A stretch of DNA of 47,882 nucleotides from Rubripirellula reticaptiva (GCF_007860175.1 NZ_SJPX01000003.1:409488-457369), one strand, 5' to 3'. Shown: positions 23,146-30,889, counted from the stretch's first letter. The notes: generated by a model from the sequence alone, not told the origin. Translations and numbers: made by a program.

Positions 23146-23230
23146 CAATGCCGTGCACACGGAGCACGGCTTGCAAGTTTTCACAGATGGAAAGTCGTCT
23201 CTCCGTGCCCGGTGACGGCTGCCGTTATCC
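23140..23230 (+). repeat. attC-like site 43
   Basis: R'' AAATAAC, R' GTTATCC; L'' arm CACACGGAGCACGGC with two unpaired A residues. Confidence 0.9.
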
Positions 23231-23237
23231 GACTAAC

Positions 23238-23588
23238 ATGCCCGTGACCCAAGACCCATACGCACCGTTGTCGCAGCAATCAGGATCGTCCCAGTCCCCG
23301 CACTCACGCCGTCGCGTTGCAGGTGCGGCTGTCGCCGTTATCGCTGCCATAGTCGTCGCTGGTTCTGGTATCGCTAACCAAAGGATCTCCCTTGATCACC
23401 CATTTCCGGATGGGACACGTTACGCGACGTACGATCCGGAGTTCTTCTTCCTTGGGATTCCTGCTTCGCCCGAGACTGCACGTTGGATCTCGTTCACGGT
23501 CGTCCCTATACTGATCGCATTGGCTATCGTGTTGCTTCGTCCACTTGTTCGTAAGGCTCGAATGCCGGAATCCCAGGACGGCGGATAA
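23238..23588 (+). CDS. Two-TM membrane protein, DPYAPL N-terminus
   Basis: 116 aa from the ATG at 23238. QDPYAPLSQQSG opening, then TM1 VAGAAVAVIAAIVVAGSGIA and TM2 WISFTVVPILIALAIVLLRPL, with an extracytoplasmic loop between. DGG-stop is encoded by R'' of site 44. Confidence 0.7.
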   Translation: MPVTQDPYAPLSQQSGSSQSPHSRRRVAGAAVAVIAAIVVAGSGIANQRISLDHPFPDGTRYATYDPEFFFLGIPASPETARWISFTVVPILIALAIVLLRPLVRKARMPESQDGG

Positions 23589-23673
23589 CCAAGCCGTGCA
23601 CACGGAGCACGGCTTGCGAGATTTCACAAATGGAAAGTCGTCTCTCCGTGCCCGGTGACGGCAACCGTTACCC
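23583..23673 (+). repeat. attC-like site 44
   Basis: R'' GGATAAC, R' GTTACCC; L'' arm CACACGGAGCACGGC, near-identical to sites 43 and 53. Confidence 0.9.
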
Positions 23674-23684
23674 GACTGAATCGC

Positions 23685-24095
23685 ATGCCTAGTCCACGGT
23701 TCAATGTTCGCGTCTTGCTCATTGCCGTTGCTGTTTGCGCGGTGAGTTTTCTTGCCTTGCCATCGCTGATGGCGGTCTACCATCGCTCGAGACTCGATCC
23801 AGCAGTCTCCAAGTGGCTGAGTGTCGAACGAGACGCCAGCCAGAAATCCGAAATCGACTACAGGCTAGAACGCCTCGTGTCCCTCGGTGTGATCGAACGC
23901 CATGAGTTCGTGCAAATTTCGTCCATCGAAGATGGCCTTCCTGAACACGATATTTCTCAAGAGTTGATGGCGAACGATTGCCCTCCGGCGGTGTACTGGG
24001 ATTTCGCTAGTTCCGACGTTGCACTACAAATGATCGTCGTGTGGTGCGAACCCGGTGACGAGGTTGCCTGGAAGCATTTCGTGAATGGCGACTGA
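23685..24095 (+). CDS. Membrane-anchored hypothetical protein
   Basis: 136 aa from the ATG at 23685. N-terminal anchor FNVRVLLIAVAVCAVSFLALPSL, then a charged soluble part (SKWLSVERDASQKSEIDYRLERLVSLGVIERHEF). Probably a single-pass protein with a periplasmic domain. Function unknown. Confidence 0.65.
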   Translation: MPSPRFNVRVLLIAVAVCAVSFLALPSLMAVYHRSRLDPAVSKWLSVERDASQKSEIDYRLERLVSLGVIERHEFVQISSIEDGLPEHDISQELMANDCPPAVYWDFASSDVALQMIVVWCEPGDEVAWKHFVNGD

Positions 24096-24132
24096 TTTAT
24101 CACTCAATACAATTCTTGTGATCTAGAATCGC

Positions 24133-24222
24133 GGGTAACCATCGCATGCAACGGAGCCGGGCTTGCGCGTTTTCACAAATGGAGCATCAACCTTCCCGGC
24201 CCGCTGATGCGTAACGTTCGCC
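24133..24222 (+). repeat. attC-like site 45
   Basis: R'' GGGTAAC, R' GTTCGCC; L'' arm CAACGGAGCCGGGC; second helix CGCAT/ATGCG. Confidence 0.9.
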
Positions 24223-24231
24223 GACAAACAT

Positions 24232-24825
24232 ATGACCAACCCCTACGATTCACCGCATGCATCGCCGCGGGAACCAAATGTTGCACCGATTTGGTACACG
24301 TGGTTTTACAAACTGTATTGGCCGGCTTGGTGGATTGGGACTGCACTCATCGCTGGTAGCTGGTTCGGAATCGTGTCTTCGAATGTTGGTTGGATTGGTT
24401 TTGGTTTGGCCGGCGCTGCCGCTTTTGGCTCATACGTCTTGCCGTCACTTGCAGGCGTCGAGACGGAAGATTTCGTCATCCTTGATTCTCGACTTTTGAA
24501 GACGAAAGGTGACGCATACGTAAATGCGATCGAACGTTTCAAGGATGGGGCTTCGCTGATGTATGATGGGGTTGCGTTCGGATTCCGGCCTAGCAATGAA
24601 ATTGCGTGCGGCATCGTCGCTGACAACGCTGACTTAGACGACAAGGCCGCGATGGCTTTAGCGAATCATGCCCAAGCGGCTTTTGACACTCTCAAGTCCG
24701 AATCCTCCGAATTTCGCACTGCTGTCGTGGGTCGTCAATTTCGTATTTCAATTATGTCGGGCATGGATCAATTTGCCCGCGAACTTTGCCGTGTGGTTGA
24801 TGGTAAACTGGATTGGCGACGCTGA
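24232..24825 (+). CDS. Membrane protein, NPYDSP N-terminus
   Basis: 197 aa, ATG 10 bp after R'. TNPYDSPHASP opening; membrane segments WWIGTALIAGSWFGIVSS and VGWIGFGLAGAAAFGSYVLPSLA (~35-76); then a ~115-residue soluble domain (NAIERFKDGASLMYDGVAFGFRP ... MSGMDQFARELCRVVDGKLDWRR). Role unknown. Confidence 0.7.
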   Translation: MTNPYDSPHASPREPNVAPIWYTWFYKLYWPAWWIGTALIAGSWFGIVSSNVGWIGFGLAGAAAFGSYVLPSLAGVETEDFVILDSRLLKTKGDAYVNAIERFKDGASLMYDGVAFGFRPSNEIACGIVADNADLDDKAAMALANHAQAAFDTLKSESSEFRTAVVGRQFRISIMSGMDQFARELCRVVDGKLDWRR

Positions 24826-24831
24826 ACGTGC

Positions 24832-24922
24832 GGCGAACCATGCGATGAACCGAAGTCGCGGAGTCGTCGTTTTCGACCATTGAAAATCAACCGCCGCGAC
24901 TCGGTTATCGCGGTCGTTCGCC
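24832..24922 (+). repeat. attC-like site 46
   Basis: R'' GGCGAAC, R' GTTCGCC; L'' arm AACCGAAGTCGCGG, as in site 54. Confidence 0.9.
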
Positions 24923-25000
24923 GACAGAAATGGACAGCGCATCCCACTGCTGTGCCATGGGTTGGCACTATGCAATTTTCGGAACATCACGACTGATCGC

Positions 25001-25357
25001 ATGACTCCAAGTCAAACATCTCGTTCCGACGCAAACCACGACGGAATTACTCTGCAATCGCTACGTCGGTTTACTGCAACGATCGGCTTGTGGGCGTTCG
25101 GGGTTGTTGCGATTCTTGGCTCGGTGATCTCACTCGGCCTACTGATTGTCGTCCCATTATTTTCGCTCGAGAACGAGTTGTGGCATCGTGCCGACAACCC
25201 GCATACCCTGACAAACGTCATCATGTACGCTGCGATTGGCGTGACTGCGATATTTGCCGCGCGTAGTTCGGACCGCATTCGCTTTTGGCTTGGCGTCACC
25301 GCTTTCGTTGTTTGCATGCTCTACGGGTTGTATGATCTTGGATTGTTCCATGGATGA
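25001..25357 (+). CDS. Three-TM membrane protein
   Basis: 118 aa from the ATG at 25001; an earlier in-frame ATG at 24962 is possible. TMs: LWAFGVVAILGSVISLGLLIVV, VIMYAAIGVTAIFAA and FWLGVTAFVVCMLYGLYDL. No motif recognised. Confidence 0.65.
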   Translation: MTPSQTSRSDANHDGITLQSLRRFTATIGLWAFGVVAILGSVISLGLLIVVPLFSLENELWHRADNPHTLTNVIMYAAIGVTAIFAARSSDRIRFWLGVTAFVVCMLYGLYDLGLFHG

Positions 25358-25388
25358 TCTTCGCTCGCATGCGTGTGCGAGAACAGGC

Positions 25389-25478
25389 GGCGAACCATGC
25401 GATGCAACGGAGCCGGGCTTGCAAGGTTTTACAAATGGAAAGTCAACGGTCCCGGCCCGCTGATCGCTGCCGTTCGCC
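25389..25478 (+). repeat. attC-like site 47
   Basis: R'' GGCGAAC, R' GTTCGCC; L'' arm CAACGGAGCCGGGC. Confidence 0.9.
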
Positions 25479-25502
25479 GACAGAATTGCATCGCAGACTC
25501 AA

Positions 25503-25991
25503 ATGGAAACCTTTGACCAAATCTGGGAGTCTTCACGGACCAACTCGCTGTCATGGATGTATCCTGCTGCGGTTTGGTGCGGTGCCGGAATCCTGATCGC
25601 GCTCAGCGTCATCAAGAACCGCTGGTTGCGTCGCATTGGCAAACTCGCTGCGATTTTTGGCTTTGCGATACTTGCAACCGAGTTTTCCGCACAAGAAATC
25701 TACGAAAAATGGCGGTTACGACGTGAATGGGCTGATCTACATCCTGCCCAGATGACAGAAGACGGTTTGCAAGCTCTGACGGTTGATGGCGCTAACTTGA
25801 CCCTCGGACCGTTGATCTATGGTTTCCAAGCGTTTCTGGTGTTTGTGGGCATTGCGGTAGGACTGTCGGTGCTTCGTGCCCTGTTCAAATCTCGACGCAA
25901 AGACACGATGACCGACACCAACGATCAACCTACACATCCCGAAATCCAAACTTCCGACAATCCGTATCATCCACCGAACGTCGCAACCTGA
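25503..25991 (+). CDS. Membrane protein with C-terminal NPYHPP
   Basis: 162 aa. TMs YPAAVWCGAGILIALSVI, AAIFGFAILATEFSA and LIYGFQAFLVFVGIAVGLSVLRAL. The NPYxPP motif, normally N-terminal in this array, is here at the extreme C-terminus (DNPYHPPNVAT), still in the predicted cytoplasmic tail. Function unknown. Confidence 0.65.
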   Translation: METFDQIWESSRTNSLSWMYPAAVWCGAGILIALSVIKNRWLRRIGKLAAIFGFAILATEFSAQEIYEKWRLRREWADLHPAQMTEDGLQALTVDGANLTLGPLIYGFQAFLVFVGIAVGLSVLRALFKSRRKDTMTDTNDQPTHPEIQTSDNPYHPPNVAT

Positions 25992-26000
25992 CACAGAAGC

Positions 26001-26091
26001 GGCGAACCATCCGATGCAACCGAGTCGCGGTAGCCGGGCGTTTTCAAATGGAAGATCAACCGCCGCGACCGGCTGATCGGTACCGTTACCC
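26001..26091 (+). repeat. attC-like site 48
   Basis: R'' GGCGAAC, R' GTTACCC; L'' arm CAACCGAGTCGCGG. Confidence 0.9.
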
Positions 26092-26123
26092 GACTAGATC
26101 AAATCGGTTTCCGACACAGACCA

Positions 26124-26474
26124 ATGCGCAAACAAGCTCCGGCCGAACGACGATTGCGCCGAATCAAATCTGTTGCCGCGCTCATTATGTTCGGATGTAT
26201 TGTCATTTCCGTTTTCGGAACGGTTCACGGAATGGTGCGGAGCTTCAACGCAATTGCACTGGGGGGATCGGCACCGATTGAAGCGGACCTTGCCGAATCA
26301 ATTCAATGGTCGATGACACTCACACGCATCTTAATGCCTGCCACGTTTATTGCTGCGATTGTTTGGGTCGGTAGCTGGTACAAACTTCGAACGCCGCTTA
26401 CCATCGGTATACGTTCCGGTCGATTGGCCGCAGATGATTCGGGCCACCAACACAAACAGCAAAACGACGGGTAA
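26124..26474 (+). CDS. Two-TM protein, distantly TolQ/ExbB-like (copy 1)
   Basis: 116 aa. Basic N-terminus (RKQAPAERRLRR), TM1 SVAALIMFGCIVISVFG, then GGSAPIEADLAESIQWSMTLTRILMPATFIAAIVWVG. The LAxSIxxxMxxT stretch before TM2 recalls the MotA/TolQ/ExbB channel fold, but the protein is far shorter than those. The assignment is weak. The whole cassette is present again at 45777-46245. Confidence 0.65.
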   Translation: MRKQAPAERRLRRIKSVAALIMFGCIVISVFGTVHGMVRSFNAIALGGSAPIEADLAESIQWSMTLTRILMPATFIAAIVWVGSWYKLRTPLTIGIRSGRLAADDSGHQHKQQNDG

Positions 26475-26560
26475 CCATCGCGTGAACCGGAGGACGCGAG
26501 CTAAGCGATTTGGCAGTTAGAGACTTCCCCACGCGTCCCCGGTTACGCGTACCGTTATCC
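26469..26560 (+). repeat. attC-like site 49
   Basis: R'' GGGTAAC, R' GTTATCC; L'' arm AACCGGAGGACGCG; same body as site 89, which follows the duplicate gene. Confidence 0.9.
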
Positions 26561-26936
26561 CACTGGGCGCGTGAAGTTGCGCGGTCTTCACACTCGGTTG
26601 TTGGTGCGCGTGATCTCATGCCCGAAATTGGTGCGCTGCCCCTGCGTTCGACGATTGGTGCGCTCGATCCTGTGCCCGATGACTGGTACACTCCCTCAAT
26701 GCTCGTTGATTGTTGCGCTCGACTCGCCCGGAACTTGGGTTCCCGAAAGTTGCTTGACTGGCCCCGCTTTGATACTATCACACATGACCGAGCGTCACCC
26801 ACGTGGACGAAGTACGCGCTGGCGGCGTCCCGCCGTCGTTTTCCCCTCACGGGGTTCATGCTGGCGACGTTCCGTCGTTGCTTTCCGCTCGCGCGGCCTA
26901 TGCTCGCTGGCGGTCCACATCGTAACACATAATCGG
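26555..26936 (+). other. Gene-less or relic cassette with promoter
   Basis: 382 bp. A 140-codon frame (26510-26932) is open but starts in attC and looks like translated repeats. From the ATG at 26783 a 52-codon Arg-rich frame (TERHPRGRSTRWRRP) follows immediately after the -10; it could be a relic of a longer gene. Tandem imperfect repeats near 26820-26915 (CTGGCGGCGTCCCGCCG versus CTGGCGACGTTCCGTCG). Confidence 0.5.
26750..26778 (+). promoter_or_regulatory. Sigma70-like promoter
   Basis: TTGCTT (26750-26755), 17 bp, TACTAT (26773-26778). The ATG at 26783 falls near the expected +1, so a leaderless transcript is conceivable. Confidence 0.5.
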
Positions 26937-27029
26937 GGATAACCATGCGATGCACCGGAGCCGGGCTTGCGAGCGGGCTTGTCTGCTTGCATGTCAACAC
27001 TCCCGGCCCGGTGATCGCGGACGTTATCC
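26937..27029 (+). repeat. attC-like site 50
   Basis: R'' GGATAAC, R' GTTATCC; L'' arm CACCGGAGCCGGGC. Confidence 0.9.
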
Positions 27030-27146
27030 CAACTAATGCGCGGAGGTGCCGGCTGATCCTGCTTCGTTGCGGTTCGATCGGCAACGCTCGACTGCGGGGG
27101 ATGTCGGCCGACTTTAGTGCAAATGGTTTTCTCGAAATCGCGTCCG

Positions 27147-27223
27147 AACGTGACGTACCGCATCGCCGGAAAATCTCTTGGTCGCGCTGATCTATTTTTT
27201 CCGGCGATGCGGAACGTCACGTT
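27147..27223. repeat. 27-bp inverted repeat (hairpin), 1 mismatch
   Basis: Arms 27147-27173 and 27197-27223, 23-nt loop, one mismatch. Left arm begins AACGTGACGTACCGCATCGC. Confidence 0.85.
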
Positions 27224-27304
27224 CTCCAAGTTGCTGCCAGCTTTTCCCCATGCCCGAAGCTTGCGGTTCGTCTTGCATTAGAATGGTTTACTCCGCTGCA
27301 AGCT

Positions 27305-27389
27305 GCCGAAACGCGGACACTCTCGCCAATGGCTCGATTTGTCTTTTCCCACCGGGGCTCGCCATTGGTGAGAGAGTCCGCGTTTCGGC
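27305..27389. repeat. 29-bp inverted repeat (hairpin), 2 mismatches
   Basis: Arms 27305-27333 and 27361-27389, 27-nt loop, two mismatches. Left arm begins GCCGAAACGCGGACACTCTC. Confidence 0.85.
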
Positions 27390-27439
27390 TCCCTTCGGTC
27401 GCCGTGCGCGACCCGCTGACGGTCGGCAACGCTCGAAAC

Positions 27440-27468
27440 TTGCCGCACGATTCAATGCCCGCTATGCT
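27440..27468 (+). promoter_or_regulatory. Promoter element related to families A/B
   Basis: TTGCCG (27440-27445), 17 bp ending GCCCGC, TATGCT (27463-27468). The -35, spacer length and GCCCGC before the -10 match family B. Confidence 0.5.
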
Positions 27469-27524
27469 GTCGAACGGTGGTCACCACTGCCCATCGCTGA
27501 TTCAATGCTCGATTCAATGCAATG

Positions 27525-27614
27525 GGATAACCACGGCATGCACCGGAGTGGCGGTGGTGCGGTTTTCTCGAAATCACGATTTTCGCCGCCACCCGGTGAT
27601 GCCAACCGTTATCC
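27525..27614 (+). repeat. attC-like site 51
   Basis: R'' GGATAAC, R' GTTATCC; L'' arm CACCGGAGTGGCGG. Confidence 0.9.
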
Positions 27615-27732
27615 GACCAAATTGTCCTCTCGTCATGCGATTCATGCCTTGATTTGTTGCGGCCCTCCGTTTTGTCGAATCTCCTTCAATGCTTCGCCGC
27701 AAGCCCTCACTCACTATTCTCGCAGCAATACA

Positions 27733-27975
27733 ATGAAACGATTGTTTCTCAATTTCTCGACTACCGCATTGGTTGTGTTGATGACGATGGGTGCTCTCGA
27801 CATGCTCGATAAACAGAACTACATCATAGCGGGTGTATTCTTGTTCCTTGCATTCTGGTTCCCTGCACGTGACGAGCTTGACGAACTATTCAAGCGTAGA
27901 TTCGGAGTTGGAATGGATGCCGAGGCAGATTCAAACATTGGTCACGAAGTCGGCTCACAAGAAAAAGAGCGTTAG
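27733..27975 (+). CDS. Small two-TM membrane protein
   Basis: 80 aa from the ATG at 27733. TM1 FLNFSTTALVVLMTMGALDML, TM2 NYIIAGVFLFLAFWFP, then an acidic/basic tail (ARDELDELFKRRFGVG ... GSQEKER). The ~120-bp leader before it is unusually long for this array and holds no clear promoter. The 265-codon frame that contains it crosses attC and is not a gene. Confidence 0.65.
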   Translation: MKRLFLNFSTTALVVLMTMGALDMLDKQNYIIAGVFLFLAFWFPARDELDELFKRRFGVGMDAEADSNIGHEVGSQEKER

Positions 27976-28004
27976 TGTTGTGCTGAGATTCTGGATCGTG
28001 CGCC

Positions 28005-28094
28005 GGATAACAATGGCATGAACGCGGAGCCGCCGATAACGCGTTTTCAAATGGAGCAACAACCGCGGCGGCCCGGTTATGCCAAACGTTATCG
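28005..28094 (+). repeat. attC-like site 52
   Basis: R'' GGATAAC, R' GTTATCG; L'' arm AACGCGGAGCCGCCG. Confidence 0.9.
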
Positions 28095-28365
28095 GTACTA
28101 CGCGTTGGACTTGTTGTAACCGCATGACGTCGATCGTGAATCAAAACTCGCGTCTCAATCCGTTGGTGGCCTACGATACCGTGGCCGACACTTTGACCGC
28201 ACGACGACCTGCGCAACCGAACATGGATCGCGGCTATATCGAGACCGCATCGGAACACTGCTGCGGGACCGCGTCGGATTTGCTTGCTGGACGACCCAAC
28301 GCTCGGTATGCTGACTTCAAGGTCACGCGGGTTTACTGACCGATCCAATGCTCGTTCCGGACGAC
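28089..28365 (+). other. Gene-less cassette with promoter
   Basis: 277 bp. The only open frame (28079-28339) begins in attC and is not protein-like. Ends with a TTGCTG-N17-TATGCT pair. Confidence 0.6.
28284..28312 (+). promoter_or_regulatory. Sigma70-like promoter
   Basis: TTGCTG (28284-28289), 17 bp, TATGCT (28307-28312), facing the exported-protein gene at 28487. Confidence 0.45.
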
Positions 28366-28456
28366 CGATAACAATGTCGTGCACACGGAGCACGGCTTGC
28401 ATGTTTTCACAAGTGGAAAGTTGTCTCTCCGTGCCCGGTGACGACCGCCGTTATCC
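28366..28456 (+). repeat. attC-like site 53
   Basis: R'' CGATAAC, R' GTTATCC; L'' arm CACACGGAGCACGGC. Confidence 0.9.
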
Positions 28457-28486
28457 GACTGAAATACCCTCAACAGGACATCCGAA

Positions 28487-28939
28487 ATGAAACACTACCT
28501 CGCCATGCTTTCGATTCTCGCAATCGCGATGACGTCGCTGGTTTCCTACACCAACAGCGCACCATCGCTGAACGCTGCCCCGGCTGACGATTCGTCGCGG
28601 CCTGACACCGAGCTAGTGGAGATTGCAACACATCCTCAGTCGTATCGGTTCATCGACCAAGCCACGGATCGTGTAGACGGTAATGAAATGGTAAAAATTC
28701 ACTCCACCGCGCCGCTTGCTAGCAACCACAAGTATGTCGAACTGCGGCCCGGTTCAATACGGTACTTCCGAACCGATGGTGCCACTGCTGCCGACGGAGA
28801 ACGCGCGACAATTACATGGTCGATTAACGGAAAGACCATGACCACCGACGTCGGTCGGCCGGGTGGCGTCATTATGGCTGTTCGATCTCTTGACGGTGTC
28901 ATCTCCTGGTATTCACTAATGATGGACATGCGCTGCTAA
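28487..28939 (+). CDS. Secreted hypothetical protein
   Basis: 150 aa, ATG with a recognisable SD (AGGA) 8 bp upstream, unusual in this array. Signal peptide HYLAMLSILAIAMTSLVSYTNSA, then a beta-rich domain (HKYVELRPGSIRYFRTDG ... RATITWSINGKTMTTDVGRPGG). Exported; unknown function. Preceded by a gene-less promoter cassette. Confidence 0.75.
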   Translation: MKHYLAMLSILAIAMTSLVSYTNSAPSLNAAPADDSSRPDTELVEIATHPQSYRFIDQATDRVDGNEMVKIHSTAPLASNHKYVELRPGSIRYFRTDGATAADGERATITWSINGKTMTTDVGRPGGVIMAVRSLDGVISWYSLMMDMRC

Positions 28940-28959
28940 CATTTTCGCGCAGGACGGGC

Positions 28960-29050
28960 GGATAACCATGCGATGAACCGAAGTCGCGGAACTGTCGTTT
29001 TTGACAATGGAAAACCAATCGCCGCGACTCGGTTATCGCGGACGTTCGCC
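28960..29050 (+). repeat. attC-like site 54
   Basis: R'' GGATAAC, R' GTTCGCC; L'' arm AACCGAAGTCGCGG. Confidence 0.9.
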
Positions 29051-29098
29051 CATACTGATTTGCTGCCCAAAATGGATTGATCGTCTGGTCCTCCGTCG

Positions 29099-29488
29099 GT
29101 GATCTTCGTGTTCCGAATCATACTCGCCGTCTTGACGCTAACCACTGCGTTCTACGTCTATCGGGATTTACCTGAGTACCGAGTGACTATCACGATCGGC
29201 GTTGGGATTCCATTGGCGACGCTTGTCTTGATTGTTCGTCGAATTCATGTTTTCCCCATTGTCTGCTGTGCTGCTTTCTCCTTAATCGGCGCGGCGCTCA
29301 ACACGTCCGTGTATTGCACACACGGCAACGGACTTGGGATCGACAGCCAATCCATGATTGTGGGCGTTGTGATCGGAGGCGGTTTCGGGATGTTCTTGAA
29401 TGCGATACGGTCGCAGCGGATACTCGCCAATATCCACTCGACCACTGGCGTTGATCAATTCCTCACCAAGGCGGAGGGCGAACCATGA
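29099..29488 (+). CDS. Four-TM membrane protein
   Basis: 129 aa with a GTG start. TMs: FRIILAVLTLTTAFYVY, VTITIGVGIPLATLVLIV, FPIVCCAAFSLIGAALNTSVY and SMIVGVVIGGGFGMFLNAI. The last codons (GEP-stop) come from R''/spacer of site 55. Confidence 0.65.
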   Translation: MIFVFRIILAVLTLTTAFYVYRDLPEYRVTITIGVGIPLATLVLIVRRIHVFPIVCCAAFSLIGAALNTSVYCTHGNGLGIDSQSMIVGVVIGGGFGMFLNAIRSQRILANIHSTTGVDQFLTKAEGEP

Positions 29489-29567
29489 CATGCACGGGAG
29501 GACGGCTTGCGGCGTTTCCTACAATGGATGACGAACCCCCCGTCCCCCGTGATGTCCACCGTTCGTC
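29476..29567 (+). repeat. attC-like site 55
   Basis: R'' GGCGAAC, R' GTTCGTC; L'' arm CACGGGAGGACGGC. Confidence 0.9.
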
Positions 29568-29850
29568 AGCTCGACAACGATCAATGCCAAACGACGATCT
29601 ACGGCGCGGTCAGTTGCTCGGTCGATATGTTGCGCGGTCGTGTGCGCCGCTGATTTGGCACTTTCGAAGTTGCGCTGCTAATTACATTCGCTGTCATGTG
29701 CGCGGTCGACATTCAATGCTCGAACCGGCGCGGTCGATTGCTGGACCGACTACCATCGCGAATCTTGCTTGGCGATGCAACGGCGATCGGCTACACTGCA
29801 ATCGACATGAACCGCGTTGGTTCGTGTCCGCCGTGCTGACAAAGATCGCT
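29562..29850 (+). other. Gene-less cassette with promoter
   Basis: 289 bp of short CGCGGTCGATTGCTGG-type degenerate repeats without a plausible gene; the open frame 29485-29925 starts and ends in attC sites. Promoter-like pair at 29769-29797. Confidence 0.6.
29769..29797 (+). promoter_or_regulatory. Sigma70-like promoter
   Basis: TTGGCG (29769-29774), 17 bp, TACACT (29792-29797), 54 bp before R''. Confidence 0.45.
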
Positions 29851-29940
29851 GACGAACAATGCGGTGCACCTCAGCGGCGTAAAAGGTTTTTATACACTGC
29901 AACGTCCACCGACGCCGCGAGGTGACCGCTAGCGTTATCG
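29851..29940 (+). repeat. attC-like site 56
   Basis: R'' GACGAAC, R' GTTATCG; L'' arm CACCTCAGCGGCGT. Confidence 0.88.
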
Positions 29941-30306
29941 GGCTGACTCCTCATGTGTTTGGCGTGTTCGCTTGCGTTAGCGATTACTGCAACGCTGGAT
30001 TGCGAATTTTTCGTTCGGTGTTTGCTTTAGTGTTTTGGCAATTCAAACGCTTTGATCCTCCGTTGACGATTGCCACAACGTAGAGCGTTCCCAAGCCGAA
30101 CCTGTGTTTGCTGTTGGCGTTTGTTGATGGCACCGCAACGTTTTTGATTCTTCGTTTATGAACAACACGCCCTGCCGGACGACGACACCCGTTTACTTGC
30201 CGACCGGGTCAACGCCCAATTGCTTGCCGCACGAATCGACGCCCGCTAGACTGTGGCGACGCGGTTTCCGCTTCCCAGAACCCGATCAACGCTCGTCCAT
30301 AAAAGC
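29935..30306 (+). repeat. Gene-less cassette family B, copy 2
   Basis: 372-bp body, almost identical to 38084-38455. Followed by the gene at 30438. A gene-less cassette also precedes it, so two promoter cassettes stand in tandem. Confidence 0.9.
30224..30252 (+). promoter_or_regulatory. Sigma70-like promoter of family B copy 2
   Basis: TTGCCG (30224-30229), 17 bp, TAGACT (30247-30252). Confidence 0.5.
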
Positions 30307-30397
30307 CGATAACCAAGTGATTCAACGGAGTCGGGCTTGCAAGGTTTTCGCAATGATCACGTCTAATCTCCCGACCCGCTGATCACCAGCGTTATCC
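30307..30397 (+). repeat. attC-like site 57
   Basis: R'' CGATAAC, R' GTTATCC; L'' arm CAACGGAGTCGGGC. Confidence 0.9.
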
Positions 30398-30437
30398 CGC
30401 TCTGTGTTTCGCTTGCTGACGGCGTGAGGGTCGCGAC

Positions 30438-30773
30438 ATGAGTAATGACCACATATTACGCAAGAAAATACGAAACTACATCATCGCGGAATTTGGCGAC
30501 GACTTTAACGCTTCGATTGTTGTTGTCCAATCAATCAAAGATCCGATTCGTTTTGTTGGGCCGGTCTATCTCGCTGTGGTATCGTTAAGACCTCTTGCGG
30601 AAGGCGTTTCGACTACTCTTACCGATTGCGATCCGGATGACATTGAACGGATGCAGCGGTTACTTTCCGATGGCGACGAGGTTTCCTGTGTTTTCAACAA
30701 CTCCGGCCAAGAAATTGAACGACATTTTCGGGGCATGGATTACTTTTTTGACTACCAAAAGATCGAAATGTAA
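30438..30773 (+). CDS. Hypothetical cytoplasmic protein
   Basis: 111 aa, ATG, purine-rich GTGAGGG upstream. Mixed alpha/beta, acidic C-terminus (QEIERHFRGMDYFFDYQKIEM). No signal or TM. Sits behind family B copy 2. Function not recognised. Confidence 0.65.
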   Translation: MSNDHILRKKIRNYIIAEFGDDFNASIVVVQSIKDPIRFVGPVYLAVVSLRPLAEGVSTTLTDCDPDDIERMQRLLSDGDEVSCVFNNSGQEIERHFRGMDYFFDYQKIEM

Positions 30774-30797
30774 TTGGATCCAATTGCATGAAACTCG

Positions 30798-30889
30798 GGA
30801 TAACCATCGCGTGAACCGGAGAACGCGAGCTGAGCGATTTGGTTGCTAGAGACTTTTCCGCGCGTTCCCGGTTACGCGTGCCGTTATCC
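30798..30889 (+). repeat. attC-like site 58
   Basis: R'' GGATAAC, R' GTTATCC; L'' arm AACCGGAGAACGCG. Confidence 0.9.

Larger units (their letters stand above)
27024..27524 (+). other. Gene-less cassette with two long inverted repeats
   Basis: 501 bp, no convincing gene. Holds inverted repeats at 27147-27223 and 27305-27389 and the promoter-like pair at 27440-27468, which resembles the family A/B element. After that come three ATTCAATGC-type repeats. Confidence 0.7.

Noticed and set aside
24108-24129. TACAAT and TAGAAT before site 45 as promoters
   Set aside because: No acceptable -35 at 16-18 bp for either.
26510-26932. 140-codon forward gene
   Set aside because: Starts inside attC 49, and its middle is translated low-complexity repeats; kept only as a note in the gene-less cassette.
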